From: Anarhynchus alexandrinus
Taxonomy: Eukaryota > Chordata > Aves > Charadriiformes > Charadriidae
Assembly (NCBI GenBank): GCA_008711295.1
Contig: VUYV01000016.1
Location: 641,372 to 705,371 of the forward strand
Length of the DNA: 64,000 bases
Reading direction: 5' to 3'
Shown: one piece after another, positions 25,102 to 35,960 of the stretch
How positions within the stretch are numbered: the stretch's first letter is position 1
Layout of the letters: every line of letters begins with the position of its first letter
Notes under the pieces: model-generated
Database searches by the model: none
What the model was told of the DNA's origin: nothing
What the model saw: only the letters and a program-made list of their open reading frames with translations
Position numbers and translations under genes: made by a program

Positions 25102-27726
25102 ATGAAGATCCTTATTGGAAGCCTTCATTTCTACTTCATTTCTTTCTTATTCAGTAGAGCGAACGGATTCCTAACTCGGAGAACACCTACAGCCTATGCC
25201 TTCCCATTTTATAACTACTCCTATTTAAACCTCTCTTCTATATCAGAAGCACAAGCTCCAAAAACAGCAAGATCTCTCAATTTCTCACATAATGTAATTG
25301 AAAAAATAACCAAGAGAGACTTGGAAGGTTTTGAGGAGCTGGAAGTTTTAGACCTTTCCTACAATCAGATTAAGGACATTGAACCCGGTGCGTTTGAAAG
25401 TCTGCTCAGCCTTGTTTCTGTGAATTTATCATTTAATGATAAGAAACTTCTTGTATCAGGTCTTCCACCCCACCTGAAGCTCTCACCTGCGAGCAAAGCC
25501 TCAGGGTCTTTGCAGCTTTATAAGTATTTTGACAAATCCTCAGAGGCTGCTCTGGAGCCTTCTGCATCCGCCGAGGAGCTGCCACATTCCGGAGGTCCCT
25601 CTGTCCTGCAAAATGTTAATCCAAGATTCAGACAGAGCACAGAGAATCTTCTTCGAAGAGGAGAGAAAAACGTAACGGTCCCTCCAACAGCCACATTAAG
25701 GCCTAATTTCTGCGCAGCACCAATAAATGGGATACTCGATCTGTCAAATAGCAAACTCTCCGAGGACAAGCTGATGTTAAAACTGGATCCGGATCTCTGC
25801 CAAGCTCAGCTGGACAGTATTTTGGAGCTTAACATTAGTCACAGTGACCTGGAAATGGATCTTCTGTCGCTGTTCATCCTGTTTTTGCCAATGAAAAACA
25901 TGTGGTCCGTTGATGCCAGTTACAACAAATTAACAATTAACATTCTAGATGTTGAGGCGCTCTGTAACTTCCCATTCAGCAAGCTTTTGTTTTTAAATAT
26001 TAGCAACAATCCCATAAACAGCTTGGATACGCTGTGTGTCCCTTCAACCATCAAGGTAATTGATTTGTCCTTCACCAACATAAGTCAAATACCCCAAAAT
26101 TTTGCTAGAAAAATGATTAACTTAGAAAACATGTATGCTCAAGGAAATCACTTCATATATACTGTTCATCCAGAAATCACTAACGCTGTTCCAAAACCTC
26201 CCCCTGGAACCGTACATATTAATGCTATTTCGTTTGTCAGGAACCAGGCTGGGACACCCATCGAAAGCCTTCCAAAGAAAGTGAGACACCTGAAAATGTC
26301 CAACTGCTCCATTGTAGAACTGCCAGAGTGGTTTGCTGACACAATGGAAGAATTATTATTTTTGGATCTCAGCAGCAACCGAATTTCTGTGCTTCCTGAT
26401 TTACCAATCTCCCTGCAGCACCTCGACATAAGCAACAGTGATATTAAAATAATACCTCCTAGTTTTAAATCTGTCTCCAACTTAACAATATTTAATATTC
26501 AAAATAATAAAATTACGGATATGCATCCTGAGCATTTCCCGTTGACTTTAACAAAATGTGATATTAGCAAAAATAAGTTGAACATGTTGTCATTAACTGA
26601 CGCCCTGGAGAGACTCGAATATCTCAATGTTTCTGGAAACCTGATCACCAGACTGGAACCCGCCAGCCGTCTTTCTGCCCTCAATAATCTGGACAGTAGT
26701 CACAACCTAATTTCAGAACTCCCTGATCACTTTGGGAAATCTCTTCCAATGCTGAAGTATTTTAATTTATCAGGGAATAAGATCTCCTTCCTACAGCGTG
26801 GCGCTCTCCCAGCTTCTCTGATTGAGTTAGACATTAGCGACAACGCCATTACGACCATTGTGGAGGACACTTTTGGCCGGTTAACGAGTTTGAGTGTTTT
26901 GAATGCTCAAGGTAAACATTTTTTTTGTAACTGTGACTTGTACTGGTTCGTGAATGTCTATATCCACCAGCCCCATCTGCAGATAAATGGCAGAGGAAAT
27001 CTCAGGTGCAGCTTTCCACCAGACAGAAGGGGCTCGTTGGTGGACAGCAGTAACCTCACGCTTCTGCACTGCTCGCTGGGCATCCAGATGGCTATTACAG
27101 CTTGCGTTGCCACCCTGGTTGTTCTGGTGTTAACAGGCTTATGCTGGCGGTTCGATGGGCTGTGGTACGTGAGAATGGGCTGGTACTGGTGTATGGCGAA
27201 GAGGAAGCAGTACGAGAAGAGGCCAGAAAACAAGCCCTTTGATGCCTTCGTTTCATACAGTGAACAAGACGCAAACTGGACGAAAGAGAATCTACTGGAG
27301 AAATTGGAAACAGATGGATTCAAGATATGCTACCACGAGAGGGATTTCAAACCGGGGCATCCCATACTTGGTAACATTTTTTACTGCATAGAGAACAGCC
27401 ATAAAGTCCTTTTTGTTCTCTCTCCCAATTTTGTAAACAGCTGCTGGTGTCAGTATGAACTGTATTTTGCTGAACACAGAGTCCTGAATGAAAATCAGGA
27501 TTCCCTCATCATGATTGTGCTGGAAGACCTCCCGCCCGACAGCGTGCCGCAGAAGTTCAGCAAACTCAGGAAACTGCTGAAAAGAAAAACCTACTTAAAG
27601 TGGAGTCCCGAGGAACACAAACAGAAAATGTTCTGGCATCAGCTAGCAGCTGTCTTAAAAACAACCAACGAACCACTTGTGAGAGCAGAAAACGGATCCG
27701 CTCAGGATATGTATGAGATGGAATGA
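25102..27726 (+). CDS. TLR15: Toll-like receptor 15
   Basis: Intact single-exon receptor of 874 residues. Residues 1-22 form a signal peptide (MKILIGSLHFYFISFLFS). The ectodomain is a row of leucine-rich repeats (ARSLNFSHNVIEKI, LEVLDLSYNQIKDI, LEYLNVSGNLITRL and others). A cysteine-bounded LRR carboxy-cap starts at Cys609/Cys611 and ends near Cys657. One membrane segment follows at about 660-684, then a TIR domain from about 711. TIR box 1 is FDAFVSYS, box 2 RDFKPG with BB-loop Pro751, and box 3 Phe844-Trp845. The start is the ATG at 25102 because it follows a good acceptor by one base; an in-frame ATG at 25072 would add ten residues and lies in the likely intron. TLR15 is a bird and reptile TLR, in chicken also about 870 residues on one coding exon, reported to respond to microbial proteases and signal through MyD88. 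No frameshift or missing TIR residue is seen. Residues about 115-200 are a Ser/Pro/Glu-rich, non-LRR insert. Confidence 0.93.
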   Translation: MKILIGSLHFYFISFLFSRANGFLTRRTPTAYAFPFYNYSYLNLSSISEAQAPKTARSLNFSHNVIEKITKRDLEGFEELEVLDLSYNQIKDIEPGAFESLLSLVSVNLSFNDKKLLVSGLPPHLKLSPASKASGSLQLYKYFDKSSEAALEPSASAEELPHSGGPSVLQNVNPRFRQSTENLLRRGEKNVTVPPTATLRPNFCAAPINGILDLSNSKLSEDKLMLKLDPDLCQAQLDSILELNISHSDLEMDLLSLFILFLPMKNMWSVDASYNKLTINILDVEALCNFPFSKLLFLNISNNPINSLDTLCVPSTIKVIDLSFTNISQIPQNFARKMINLENMYAQGNHFIYTVHPEITNAVPKPPPGTVHINAISFVRNQAGTPIESLPKKVRHLKMSNCSIVELPEWFADTMEELLFLDLSSNRISVLPDLPISLQHLDISNSDIKIIPPSFKSVSNLTIFNIQNNKITDMHPEHFPLTLTKCDISKNKLNMLSLTDALERLEYLNVSGNLITRLEPASRLSALNNLDSSHNLISELPDHFGKSLPMLKYFNLSGNKISFLQRGALPASLIELDISDNAITTIVEDTFGRLTSLSVLNAQGKHFFCNCDLYWFVNVYIHQPHLQINGRGNLRCSFPPDRRGSLVDSSNLTLLHCSLGIQMAITACVATLVVLVLTGLCWRFDGLWYVRMGWYWCMAKRKQYEKRPENKPFDAFVSYSEQDANWTKENLLEKLETDGFKICYHERDFKPGHPILGNIFYCIENSHKVLFVLSPNFVNSCWCQYELYFAEHRVLNENQDSLIMIVLEDLPPDSVPQKFSKLRKLLKRKTYLKWSPEEHKQKMFWHQLAAVLKTTNEPLVRAENGSAQDMYEME

Positions 27727-27770
27727 GATACAAGAACGTGTAAAGATTATGCCTGGAAAGTCTGCGGTCA

Positions 27771-27776
27771 AATAAA
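27771..27776 (+). promoter_or_regulatory. TLR15 polyadenylation signal
   Basis: AATAAA 45 bases after the stop codon, followed by a GT-rich stretch (gcatttgtgtgttt). This implies a 3' UTR of only about 65-70 bases. Confidence 0.75.
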
Positions 27777-30700
27777 AGCATTTGTGTGTTTACCTTCTGC
27801 AAAAGCTGCTGTGTCGCAATGGGGTTTGTCTTGAATCAGTCCCAGGAGAGGTTACTAACGGGTTTGTAGCGTGCGCCTTATTCCATCTGATAAAAGAATC
27901 TGTTATCCAAAGGGCTGAGACCTGAGCACTGATAAACAGACTCTTCTTCCCAGCTGCTTGATTTTCTTCAGCTATTTCCAGCATTTCTTAAAATGCTGCG
28001 GATGTCACCTGAAAGGAAGAGCAGCTCGAGTCACACTGCGTGTCCTAACCGTCCGTGTGAGATTATTGCAGTGAAAAGCAATGTCATTCAAAGGTAAGGC
28101 TGTAGTTCAGATTCTCAGTTCTAGTACAGCCTAAAATGGGAACATACACTGTGTACATGCAAGAAAAAACACAAACCATGACAGTACACAGGTAACAGCT
28201 TCTTTCTGTGGTTTAGTGAGAAAAGATTAAAGACTTATTTAATGTAGCCATCTGAGAGATGCAACTGCAAACCCACACTGCTACGTCATTCAGTTTAAGT
28301 AACTGTTGGAAGAGATCAGACTTTAAAATCTTTTGTAAGTACAGATTAACATATACAAACCAGACAATCAAAAAAGAGCCAGCTGAGCGTGTCAGTCTCT
28401 ACTGTTAAATAATAGGTATGAGCTTTATTTAAATGCTGTTATCATAAACCTCTGAAGAATAAGCAAGAAAGTTCTGTACATTGTTATTTAGACTTAGGAA
28501 AGTTTCACGTGACACAATCACCCTAACCCATTTTGAATGAATTCAGTGCTGCCTCTGCATAGCCTTTGGCATCACCTAGTGCCACTTATTATTTTTTTTA
28601 TTTCTTGTATTTGAAAAAATAAAAAAAAAATAATCAGCTGATCTAGTTTTCACATTCAAGGAAAATCAACAAACCGTGACAGAAAATAAATACCAGGTGA
28701 GAACAAATCATTTAGCACAGCACACAATCTGGACTCGTTTATAAGATGAACAAACCTAAACGACTTACCAGGAGAAGACCACAGACACAGGAATGCAGAA
28801 TGTCTACATACAACATAAGGGACATCCCTTTTGAAACACACGCTCTGAAAAGGAATTAGTTCTGCTGTGACAAAATAAGACTAATACCATCCTACTTGAT
28901 GCCAAAAGGGGAAACATTAAATAAAGATAAGGAGATACCAGCAAATACAACTCTTCTGGAAAAGGGAAAGATGCAGCTGGAGCAGTACATGGTTTTCACA
29001 CTCCCTGTGCTGCTTCCTAGTAAAAAGGAAAAAACCCACATTGCGGCACGTACTATGTTTGACTCCTGGAACCAAGGTTCAGGGACAGCTTTTGTAATGA
29101 ATTAAAGTATTTTTCTAATACTAAATGTAAACCCATTTTAAATAGGAATTGACAACGACCTGTTGTCAGCATGTATTAGCACGTAATAAATGACATTCTA
29201 AAGTCAGTTTGCCAGTACTGATTAAACTTATGGATACTGAACTTAGTATATCCATGAAGCGCGGTACTTGAAGTAGACAATAACCAAAGAGCTATTCAAA
29301 TCAAAGAAATCCGCATCAATTGCACCGCAGGACGGAACCAGTGCTTACAAACCCCAGAAGCACTCTGAAATTGCCTCCTCTCCCTTTGTCCCACAGTGCT
29401 GACTTCTCCAGTTTTCCACCAGTGCAAGTTATGAGATGCAGAGTAGGACTCACCCTCCTCTACCATCTCTATTTACGGAGAGGTGTCTTTGCACCCTGTG
29501 CAAACCCACCTTTCCTCAGCAAGCATGAAGAGTCAGGTATGCTGACTGTCGTGAAAACAGAATTATTTTCCTGCTCTTTAAATCACTGGCAGCCAGCTAA
29601 CTGGTGAAAGAGAGAGCTGGAACCTTTATTTCCTAGTACGTGCAGCACGAGCAGAATTGCCTACCAGCGGTCAGTGGCAGGACCATCTATGTAATCCTCC
29701 ATCCACCTGTAGCATCGGTGCAAAAACACTCCTCTTTAAATATTTTTTAAATATTTAAAAAACCCATTCAAAACAGAAGGCAAAACTAGAAATTGTCGAT
29801 AGGACTCCACCTTAATCCCTGTAAGACTATTCTATTATTTTAAGATATTACACTGTCTGCCTTCGCTCCATTTCCATCGCAAACATCTCACGCTGCTCTC
29901 TGTGGCCCTGCTTTGCTACCTCATGGAAGAAGGTGAAGAGATAGTGATGCAGGTAAGCACAACCCTTGCCGTTCAGAAGCCCCTTTAGCTTTTTATTGCC
30001 TCTGCTGCAGGTGGAAGGGTACTGAAGATTATATGAGGGATAATTTTCACAGCTTTCCTAACAAGTGACAAATTATATACCTGAACCACACATACCACAA
30101 AATACCACAAGATACCACAGAATTATTAGGCACTGATCGTTCTTGACTATCATCTGTCCGAGTTTTGCATCTTGCCCTCCTCAGCTTGTTGAAGCCTTAG
30201 CTAAGGCAGACTGGCTCTATGACTTCAAAAAAAAATATGCATACACCACCATACAGAACTCTCTCTAATCTCTAGTCTAAAAAGTTCTAAGGTGGTGCCC
30301 AACTACTGATCATTCTTTAGCAACTTTTTGAGTTTGTGTAGATATTGTTTGAAGTTATTTGGCATTACGAGCTTTCAGTTTTCATATGTAAAAGACAAAA
30401 AAAAAATACAACACTGCAGGCCAACAGCTGAAAAAGTCAACTCTATCACCATAAAGCAAGAATGAGGACTTAAAAAAAAAAAAACCACTTGTGAATTATA
30501 AAAATCTTTCAAATACTTTTGTTCCTGTAAACAACCAGAAGCCACTTGTTAGTGAGATCAGCCCCAAGCAATTAATCGGCTGTTTTTCTAATAAGCTTCC
30601 TTATGGTTTCTTTGATGCTGCCCCTTATTTTATGAGATACCCCGATCAAACTGTTAGTAGTACACCTAACACCATAAATGTAGATTTTCAATAATAAAGC

Positions 30701-33187
30701 AAAAAAAGTCCTCCGGCCAAACATCGTGACAGCAGCCAACACCACCAACTTCGAAAGCAGCTGAAAAGCACACTGAAAACACATTGGATAACCTGCTCCA
30801 CCACAATGGGCTCATCCTGACCCCAGAAATCAAAGATTGCTTTAATTCCTGGAGTACAAAATTTTATCTATATTCCAAAAGGTGTCGGCATTAACTGTCA
30901 GGCTCCTGATATTTGTATTACCCACATGAAGTACCCGCTAAACCTTCCTATGTTTTTCTGAACAGTTCTGCAGCAATGAGGTCCACAGCATATGTACAGG
31001 CAGTAAGAAAAAGTACAGCGTGTTATGACTTTTGGATTTGCCACCTTTCATATTCATGAGATGCTTTCTTGTTCTCGTGTTATGGACTGCACTACCTGCA
31101 GACCTACTTTCCCTAAACCATTCAGTATTCACATATGTTTACTGCTTACTTTCTTACCCATCTCTCATCACATATATTTTCCACCTCCTTTGTCCAGCAC
31201 TCTGCAGCTTCCCCTCTCAATTAGATTGCTGCTTTTTTAACCTCGCAGTCATGCTTTCCTGGTTCTGTGCACAGCAGAAGGGAGTTCTGATACAGCAAGG
31301 AGGAAAAAAGAGGAGTTATACTCCAGAAGAGTCTAAAACAAGTAATTTTTTGTCATATGATAACTGATTACTTCAGTTTATGATACACTTCAAAGAAATT
31401 GTACCTATATATTTTCAAAATCCAATCTCTATTTGCTACATCCATAAGCCTCCCGCAAAACACGGTTATTTAATACAATCGACAACTTAAATCAGATTTT
31501 GTTCCTACTGCAGATTAAAATGTGTTGCACTTTCCTACCTGACACTATAAACATATTAACACCTTGGTTGTATTAAGAATACAACCGGTACCAGGAGTTA
31601 ACAGCAGAGCAGCATTACAAAGTGCTTTGAAGGGATTTCAGTTCTTTTTTCTTAATAATACATCATGCAAAGGCAATAAAACCTCCTTCTATCTTGAAGC
31701 TGTACCCTTCCTGCTTTACTCCCACATGAATACTCAATGCAAATTACTTTTGTGAATAAGGTGCAAAGGATTTAATCTTCTGTCACGTGATGAAGTTCAT
31801 GTGATCCAAACCAAAAGCACAGTAGGAATTGTACATACATGCAGCAAACCCAAAAACTGCTTAATGTTAAAAACAGCCTTAATGTGTATCTTCAGCTCCC
31901 TCAAAGTACACACAGGACCCCATCTTGCAAACACTTTTGGGGTCCTGTCCTATACTCCTTCCAATCTGACACTGTAATTGCTGCTAAGAATGCATAGTTT
32001 GAGACAAAATGACAGGATCCCATGTATTTTTTTCCCCTCCAAATTAGTACGCTTTGTACTAAAGAGAAATGCAAAGACAGAAAAACCAAACAAGACAGAT
32101 CTTTTAGTTATCTTTTATAATTATGTTAGAAAGAACCATATTATTTGATTATAGAGAAAAATATCTGGGCAGAGAGAAAAGACTTACGGAAATAATTTCA
32201 ATTTCACATTTGTATTAGGAAGTTGTTCACATCCATTTTATTGCAAGAAAGCTGTCTTGAATTATTCAAAATTAATTAAAATTCAGGGTGTTAAACAAAG
32301 AACAATGTTCATAATGTAATAGTCTTCCAGGAAAATCTTGAAAATAGTTTAGTTAACAAATAGCCCAAACAAACAACAACTCATACACAACAACGATGTG
32401 AATGTTTTTTGTTTCTAAATTAACAAATCATCTTTCCATCACTGTAATTTTGCTAAAGATGTAGCATTTTCCTACAACGAGGCACCAAAAGCCTGTGGCA
32501 CAATTATTTCAGAGATACTAAGGCTCTGCTGAATTCCATAGAAGTTGAAAGGTGACTGCTTGTTTCGGAAAGATCTGGCTACTTAAAGCAATAATTGTCA
32601 GGAATTTAAATGCCTCCAAATCATTCCATTTCATAAGGAATTCCCACAACACGTGACACAACACTAATGGTTGGATTTATAAAAAAATATTTAACTTCTG
32701 TTCATTTGCTCACTGTGTAGACCAACAGATAAAGTCTATAAGTACACAGATTATTCATCTTCAAATCAAACTGATGTTAGACTTCTTAAGAAAACCTCAA
32801 AAACTCGTGGTCATCTTGTTATGTGATCATTCTGTTTTTAAAAACATTAATAGCTGTCAGTGCTACCTGTCAGGAATATCACAGCTGAATCCCACCAATT
32901 CCCACTTTTATACAAAGTCATAGACAAAAAAGCAACCAGCAATGCTACTCTTTGTGTAACAGTTTATGAATTAGAAAAATCCAGAGGTGATCGCATTACT
33001 GATAGTGTATCGGTACTATAATATTGCAATATTCATCTTTATCCTCAAGTAAAACCTATAGTTAGGTACTGCACAGTTATTTCTATCAGACGTAAAATAC
33101 TTCTCCAATTATATTATTTGGGGATACTTAACACCATCAATCCTTAAAATAAACGTGCAGTGGAAATTAATTTATATAGTTCACAGA
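27777..33187. other. Intergenic between convergent TLR15 and GPR75
   Basis: AT-rich sequence with no recognised gene, RNA or transposon. The part nearest 33187 may be GPR75 3' UTR if a later signal is used (another minus-strand AATAAA at 32237-32242). An AT-only near-palindrome, tttaaatattttttaaatat, lies at about 29736-29760. Confidence 0.45.
30091..30120. repeat. Three 10-base tandem repeats
   Basis: cataccacaa, aataccacaa and gataccacag follow each other with period 10, sharing the core ataccaca. Confidence 0.8.
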
Positions 33188-33193
33188 TTTATT
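33188..33193 (-). promoter_or_regulatory. Candidate GPR75 polyadenylation signal
   Basis: TTTATT on the plus strand, AATAAA on the minus strand, and the first such hexamer met downstream of the GPR75 stop codon. It implies a 3' UTR of about 700-720 bases. Confidence 0.45.
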
Positions 33194-33886
33194 ACAGTGC
33201 CAAAAACACTTCTTAAAAGTCCTTCCCTAGTGGCAATATAACACTGTTTCTAAAATGCTTTGTCCTGCTTTAGGAAACCAAGACCAAAATCCTAAACTTA
33301 AGTTGAAGTTCATGGAAATTTTGCCGTTTACCTCAACGGAACCAGGATTTCACCCCGCAAATAGAGACGACCTTTGTTATTATTGACACTTGCTGCAACA
33401 AACCACCACCGGTTCTTTCAACCTTCTGCAATGGGAAGTTTAAGTACCGTATTACCAAGCATCATCCCATTCCCATCATTCTTGAAAATATGGCAAGTAC
33501 ACAATTTAACAGGTAATACTTCTGGCACAGCCTCAGATTGTTCTCTGAGATATTCTGCCTCGTGACATAATGACTTGTATAGTTAAAACGCTTGCTTTTT
33601 TTTTTTTTACTTGTCCAGCAGTAAAATTTAGTAACAAAACACCCTTGTGTAACAATTCCAAATACAAATCTAAAATGCCGCCCTTCTTGACTTGCCGCAG
33701 AAATTCAAGAAAGCTTCACAGAAGTAATATCCTAGTATTCACTTCAAATGCAAATAGCTAGCTATTAACATTAGTGGCATTTTTCTTAATTGGCAGCAGT
33801 ACAGCATCATTGAGTTCAGAATGATCATTAACAAAAACAAAGAAGAAGACCCACTGGATCAGCTAGATCAGAAGCCCTTCCTAAGG

Positions 33887-35515
33887 TTACACCGAGGGCA
33901 CTGGTATCTGCTTAGTCGAAGCACTGTCATAGTCTCGCACCAAGTCATTGGTGGTGTGATAATGCATGGCAATGTAGGATTTGGCAAATCCAAAAGCCGA
34001 GTTCACCGGCTGCAAGCTATTTGGGGTGCTCACTTCCTGGGAAGGGCTGCTGTTATAGATACTGTAATAGGGCTCGATTCGGGTGTTCATGGGGGTTGAG
34101 CTGCTCTGTGCATAGTGCTGATGCCCGACAGAAGCCTTGGGGCTCAGCACGCTTTCCTTGGAGTGACTAGGACCACAGGCTTGGTCCACAAACTTTTTCT
34201 GAGGTTTTGGAGACAACATGTATGCTGAATTGGTCTCATGGTGGGACGACTTGTTCCTGTTGACTTCTAGGCTGCCTTTGCCCATGGCCCGAAGCCTCGT
34301 CTTCTGCTTGCAGCAGAAAAAGACAAGGGCTACGTACTGCAGGCACCAGAGGACTCGTCTCCGAAGTCCAGCACTGTTGCGGGAATATATAAAAGGATTT
34401 AATCCAGATTTGAAAAAAATTAGGGTAAATCCACACAGCTCGAACTGGTAGAGAACAAAGCCACCGCTGCTGGACAGCATATCCTGCACCAAAGAGATAC
34501 CCAGGGGCAGGCAGCAAACCAAGACAGAGAGGACGATGACGACACACGTCACCACTGCCCTGGAGTCTTTGGCCGTGGACAGGTTGACCGCTGGCACCAG
34601 CTGGAGCCGGCCGGCAGCGGTGGCTGGTGGCTGGCCATGGTGCTTGGTGTAGCCGTGTGTCTGGACGTGCTGCGGCTTGCTGTAGCTCTGGTTCCTGTAC
34701 AAGGCAGGCATGGCGCTCTGCACGCTGGCCCCGGTGGCTGGTGGCCCTACAAAGGGCTGCGGTCTGGAGGCATCCACGGCCACCACGGGCGGGCACTTCC
34801 TCACCTGGGCGTTCCTCCGCAGGGCCTGGGCAATCATGACGTAGGAGACAGACACCACGGCCACGCAGCAGATAAAGTCGGTGACATAGAGGTAGAGGAT
34901 GATCTTCCCCTCGCCGCTGGCGAAGCTAGACATAGGCAGGCAGAGGCGGGAGCCGCGGGTTTTCAGGGTGGCCAGGGTGGCCAGGGTGAAGCTGGTGGCC
35001 CACAGGAGCAGGGTGAGGAGGAGGGTGCAGGGGAAGGAGGCAGCACGGTGCGGCTGCTTCCCCAGCACCATGCGCAGCCGGTGCAGGGCGATGACCGCCA
35101 CCGTCTTGAGCGACATGATGATGAAGCCGGAGCTGGTGAGGTGGAAGGTGAAGCAGAAGGCGCCCGGGACGCCTCGGGCCGAGTCGAAGAAGAGGACGAA
35201 GGCGAACATGGGGGCGGCCACCCCGCAGATGAAGAGGTCGCAGAAGGAGAGGTTGAGGATCATGAAGTCGAAGTTGGTCCTGAATTTCCTGAGGGCCGGG
35301 TCGAAGAAGGACAGGAGGACGATGAGGTTGCCGTAGGAACCCAGGCAGAAGACGAGGGCCAGCAGGGAGGCGCAGGCCGCCAGGGTGGCGGCGTGGGTCC
35401 CCTCCCGCAGCTCCCCGGGGCCGCCGCCCGCGCTGCCGTTCCCGCCCAGCGGCAGCAGCGAGGCGCCGGGGGGCTCCTCCTCGCCCCCCGCCGGCAGCCG
35501 CCCCGACGCGTTCAT
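33887..35515 (-). CDS. GPR75: Probable G-protein coupled receptor 75
   Basis: Single coding exon of 542 residues, against 540 in human. Seven membrane segments are visible: about 42-71, 83-110, 120-150, 163-184, 205-230, 319-344 and 353-380. A conserved cysteine pair is Cys121/Cys192. The class A DRY motif is replaced by His145-Arg146-Leu147, and NPxxY is present as NPFIY (373-377). The long third loop contains [16 protein letters not shown], and the tail ([14 protein letters not shown]..., ending QIPVPSV) is very close to mammals. GPR75 is a plasma-membrane receptor; CCL5 and 20-HETE have been proposed as ligands with Gq coupling. The start at 35515 is chosen because MNAS matches the mammalian MNST and because the frame upstream runs through an N gap. 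The N-terminal 40 residues are Gly/Glu/Pro-rich and unlike mammals. The gene lies tail-to-tail with TLR15 and downstream of PSME4 on the same strand. Confidence 0.96.
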   Translation of the reverse strand: MNASGRLPAGGEEEPPGASLLPLGGNGSAGGGPGELREGTHAATLAACASLLALVFCLGSYGNLIVLLSFFDPALRKFRTNFDFMILNLSFCDLFICGVAAPMFAFVLFFDSARGVPGAFCFTFHLTSSGFIIMSLKTVAVIALHRLRMVLGKQPHRAASFPCTLLLTLLLWATSFTLATLATLKTRGSRLCLPMSSFASGEGKIILYLYVTDFICCVAVVSVSYVMIAQALRRNAQVRKCPPVVAVDASRPQPFVGPPATGASVQSAMPALYRNQSYSKPQHVQTHGYTKHHGQPPATAAGRLQLVPAVNLSTAKDSRAVVTCVVIVLSVLVCCLPLGISLVQDMLSSSGGFVLYQFELCGFTLIFFKSGLNPFIYSRNSAGLRRRVLWCLQYVALVFFCCKQKTRLRAMGKGSLEVNRNKSSHHETNSAYMLSPKPQKKFVDQACGPSHSKESVLSPKASVGHQHYAQSSSTPMNTRIEPYYSIYNSSPSQEVSTPNSLQPVNSAFGFAKSYIAMHYHTTNDLVRDYDSASTKQIPVPSV

Positions 35516-35960
35516 CTCCGCCCGCCGCCTCAGCGCGGCTGCGGCCGAGGCGGGCCCNNNNNNNNNNNNNNNNNNNCGGCTCCTTCCCGGCTCGGCGGAG
35601 CCCCGTAGGCGCCTCCCGCCCCGCTCCCTCAGCCGCGGCGCTGGCGGGCGGCGGCTGAAGTGACGGCCGAGGTGTGGCTGCGGGGACGCGCAGCACCGGC
35701 TCCCGCGGGGACGGACCCACCGACGCCCCCTGCCCACCCCCGGGGCAGCCCGCAGGGAAGGGCTGCCGAGGGAGAAGGGACAAGAGCGCGGACACCCCCC
35801 ACACCGCCCCCCGGGCTTCCTAAACCGCCTCTAGGGCTGCACCTGCGGAGCCAGCTCGGAGAAGCAGCGGCACACAGCCCGACCTGCAGCTGCACAGGCT
35901 GGCGGCGGCTCTGCTGCAAGGCGCTGTAGCAGCCTAGACTCTGGTTTTGATCCGTTCCTT
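35516..35960 (-). promoter_or_regulatory. CpG island, GPR75 5' UTR and promoter
   Basis: Very GC- and CpG-rich sequence continuous with the 5' part of the coding exon, falling off near 35960. No clear splice acceptor precedes the ATG on the minus strand (no pyrimidine tract), so the leader may be contiguous with the coding exon. Mammalian GPR75 has a separate leader exon, so that remains open, and the gap at 35558-35576 hides part of the region. Confidence 0.55.
35558..35576. other. Assembly gap (19 N)
   Basis: Run of 19 Ns in the GC-rich leader, 42 bases upstream of the GPR75 start codon. The true length is unknown. Confidence 0.95.

Noticed and set aside
34637..35608. 323-codon open frame on the plus strand, opposite GPR75
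   Set aside because: It is the antisense shadow of a GC-rich coding exon, crosses the N gap, and encodes low-complexity Gly/Glu/Arg sequence with no family resemblance.
34926..35804. 292-codon minus-strand frame overlapping GPR75 in another frame
   Set aside because: Proline/arginine-rich shadow frame that also crosses the N gap; the GPR75 frame explains the conservation.
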